From Smithella sp. (lineage in GTDB: Bacteria; Desulfobacterota; Syntrophia; Syntrophales; Smithellaceae): a stretch of DNA of 12,700 nucleotides. A program made the translations under genes and the position numbers. The stretch covers positions 1 through 12,700 of the forward strand of contig JAAZOZ010000050.1 of NCBI GenBank assembly GCA_012797505.1, in the 5' to 3' direction. The notes beneath the pieces are model-generated. The model was not told the origin of the DNA. It was given only the letters and a program-made list of their open reading frames with translations, and ran no database searches. Of this stretch, positions 11,359-12,700 are shown piece by piece (position 1 is the stretch's first letter; each line of letters starts with the position of its first letter).

Positions 11359-12561
11359 ATGGCAGTCAGTAAAATTTCGGAAGCAATCGAAGACATCCGC
11401 AACGGGAAGATGGTCATTCTCGTGGATGATGAAGACCGGGAAAACGAGGGCGATCTCTGCATGGCGGCGCAGTTTGTCACGCCGGAAGCGATCAATTTCA
11501 TGGCCAGGCTGGGGCGCGGATTGATTTGCCTGACCGTCAATGAAGACATCGCCTCGCGCCTGAAGCTCAACCTGATGGTCAAGGACAATCAGGCGCGCTT
11601 CGGCACGGCCTTTACCGTCTCCATCGAAGCGCGCCACGGCGTGACCACCGGCATTTCCGCGGCGGACCGCGCCACGACGATTCTGGCGGCCGTCAACCCC
11701 GCGGCCAAACCGGAGGATATTGTCAGCCCCGGGCATGTGTTTCCGATTCTCGCGCGCAAGGGCGGCGTTCTTGTTCGCACCGGCCAGACCGAGGGATCGG
11801 TGGACCTGTGCCGTCTGGCCGGGCTGACGCCGGCGGGCGTGATCTGTGAAGTCATGAAGGACGACGGCACCATGGCGCGCATGCCGGACCTGGAAATCTT
11901 TGCCCGCGAGCATCAACTCAAGATCGTCACCATCGCCGATCTGATCGACTATCGGATGCAGCATGAATCGCTCATTCGCCGCGTGGCCGAAGCTTCGCTG
12001 CCGACGCTCTACGGCGGCGATTTCAAAATCATCGTCTATGAAAACGACGTGGACGACATGCAGCACATCGCGCTGGTCAAGGGAGAGATCCGCAAAGAAG
12101 ACGACGTTCTGGTGCGCGTACACTCGGAATGCTGCACCGGCGACATTTTCGCTTCGGCCCGCTGCGACTGCGGCGATCAGCTGCACCGCGCGATGGAAAT
12201 GATTGAGGAGGAAGGAAAAGGCGTCATCGTTTATATGCGCCAGGAAGGACGGGGCATCGGTCTGGTCAACAAGATCAAAGCGTATGCGCTGCAGGATGAA
12301 GGCCAGGACACCGTCGAAGCCAATATCGCGCTGGGCTTCAAGGCCGATCTGCGGGATTACGGCATCGGGGCGCAGATCCTGGCGGATCTGGGCGTGCACA
12401 AGATGCGGATGATGACCAACAATCCCAAGAAAATTGTCGGCCTGGAAGGATACGCCATTGCCGTGACCCAGCGGGTTCCGATCGAAATTCCTCCCAACGA
12501 AAATAACATCCGGTATATGACCACCAAGAAAAAGAAAATGGGGCATATTCTGGAATTGTAA
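11359..12561 (+). CDS. ribBA: RibBA: DHBP synthase / GTP cyclohydrolase II fusion
   Basis: A bifunctional 400-residue enzyme giving both starting blocks of riboflavin. Residues 1-200 are 3,4-dihydroxy-2-butanone 4-phosphate synthase (from ribulose 5-phosphate), with the metal-binding loop DDEDRENEGD (23-32), GVTTGISAADRATT and GHVFPI. Residues about 205-400 are GTP cyclohydrolase II, with zinc ligands Cys258, Cys269 and Cys271 (HSECCTGDIFASARCDCG) and MRQEGRGIGL (293-302). An oddity in the first domain: the segment that reads GHTEA in E. coli RibB is GQTEG here, so Gln143 replaces the metal-binding histidine. I recall this variant from other deltaproteobacterial RibBA proteins, so it may be a subfamily trait. 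AAGGA precedes the ATG, 14 bases after ribE. Confidence 0.96.
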   Translation: MAVSKISEAIEDIRNGKMVILVDDEDRENEGDLCMAAQFVTPEAINFMARLGRGLICLTVNEDIASRLKLNLMVKDNQARFGTAFTVSIEARHGVTTGISAADRATTILAAVNPAAKPEDIVSPGHVFPILARKGGVLVRTGQTEGSVDLCRLAGLTPAGVICEVMKDDGTMARMPDLEIFAREHQLKIVTIADLIDYRMQHESLIRRVAEASLPTLYGGDFKIIVYENDVDDMQHIALVKGEIRKEDDVLVRVHSECCTGDIFASARCDCGDQLHRAMEMIEEEGKGVIVYMRQEGRGIGLVNKIKAYALQDEGQDTVEANIALGFKADLRDYGIGAQILADLGVHKMRMMTNNPKKIVGLEGYAIAVTQRVPIEIPPNENNIRYMTTKKKKMGHILEL

Positions 12562-12590
12562 AAAGCGCAGCGGCGCCAAAAATCGGACAA

Positions 12591-12626
12591 GGGGCTGTAC
12601 CCCCTGAGGGCGGCAAGTCCTCTTGC
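12591..12626 (+). repeat. Two small hairpins in the ribBA-ribH gap
   Basis: GGGG-ctgta-CCCC (12591-12603) and GCAAG-tcct-CTTGC (12613-12626) lie in the 95-base gap between ribBA and ribH. There is no T-run, so they do not look like a full terminator; they could reduce or pace transcription into ribH, protect mRNA ends, or be neutral. Confidence 0.4.
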
Positions 12627-12656
12627 TCCAATAAACAAAAGGATGGTGCTTTAATC

Positions 12657-12700
12657 ATGCCGAAGATCATTGAAGGAAAAATTGTCGCCAAAGGGATGAA
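12657..12700 (+). CDS. ribH: 6,7-dimethyl-8-ribityllumazine synthase, N-terminus only
   Basis: The first 14 codons (MPKIIEGKIVAKGM) run off the window end. This N-terminus closely matches RibH, and ribH regularly follows ribBA in this operon type. The product condenses the RibB product with the pyrimidine derived from the RibA pathway to form lumazine, the substrate of RibE. AAAGGATGG lies upstream of the ATG. Confidence 0.85.
   Translation, partial: MPKIIEGKIVAKGM

Noticed and set aside
11173..12579. A 468-residue minus-strand open frame across ribBA and the end of ribE
   Set aside because: It is antisense to clear enzyme genes and has no family motifs; long open antisense frames are common in GC-rich coding DNA with this codon bias.

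Overview
The window joins an AT-richer accessory segment (about 1-4250) to a GC-richer block of housekeeping genes (about 4256-12700). The order yceD, rpmF, acpP, fabF, glyA, dCMP deaminase, nrdR, ribE, ribBA, ribH is typical of deltaproteobacteria (Desulfobacterota; a Syntrophus- or Geobacter-like relative). I infer the lineage from gene order and protein motifs only, without any database search.

Accessory segment. At the left edge is a small exported DUF2845-like protein on the minus strand, ending early. A largely empty stretch follows, then an 80-residue plus-strand winged-helix-like protein. From 1231 to 3857, all on the minus strand, lie four genes. In transcription order they are a PD-(D/E)XK nuclease, an unrecognised 182-residue protein, a DpnA-like adenine methyltransferase, and a second PD-(D/E)XK protein that overlaps the methyltransferase by four bases and is probably the cognate restriction enzyme. 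Two sites (3226-3281 and 1179-1236), and perhaps a third (3879-3928), have the layout of integron attC sites: terminal R-boxes around an imperfect palindrome, placed just after a stop codon and just before the next start. I therefore read the block as integron-type gene cassettes: one holding the lone nuclease, and one holding the unknown protein plus the restriction-modification pair. No integron integrase is visible, so within this window it resembles a CALIN (a cluster of attC sites lacking an integrase).

Junction. A complete tRNA-Glu (CTC anticodon, CCA encoded) with a terminator lies between the accessory segment and gltX (glutamyl-tRNA synthetase). All are on the minus strand, so the tRNA 3' end faces the accessory DNA, as is common at island insertion sites. 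A good promoter drives gltX.

Core block. Divergently from gltX, on the plus strand, run yceD-rpmF (23S rRNA/L32 accumulation), acpP-fabF (fatty acid elongation), glyA (serine/glycine and one-carbon units), a ComEB-type dCMP deaminase and nrdR (deoxynucleotide supply and its control), and ribE-ribBA-ribH (riboflavin synthesis; ribH is cut by the window end). Gaps are short and nrdR/ribE overlap by one base, so long operonic transcripts are likely. Compared with the usual deltaproteobacterial order, plsX-fabH-fabD-fabG are absent between rpmF and acpP, and ribD is absent between nrdR and ribE.
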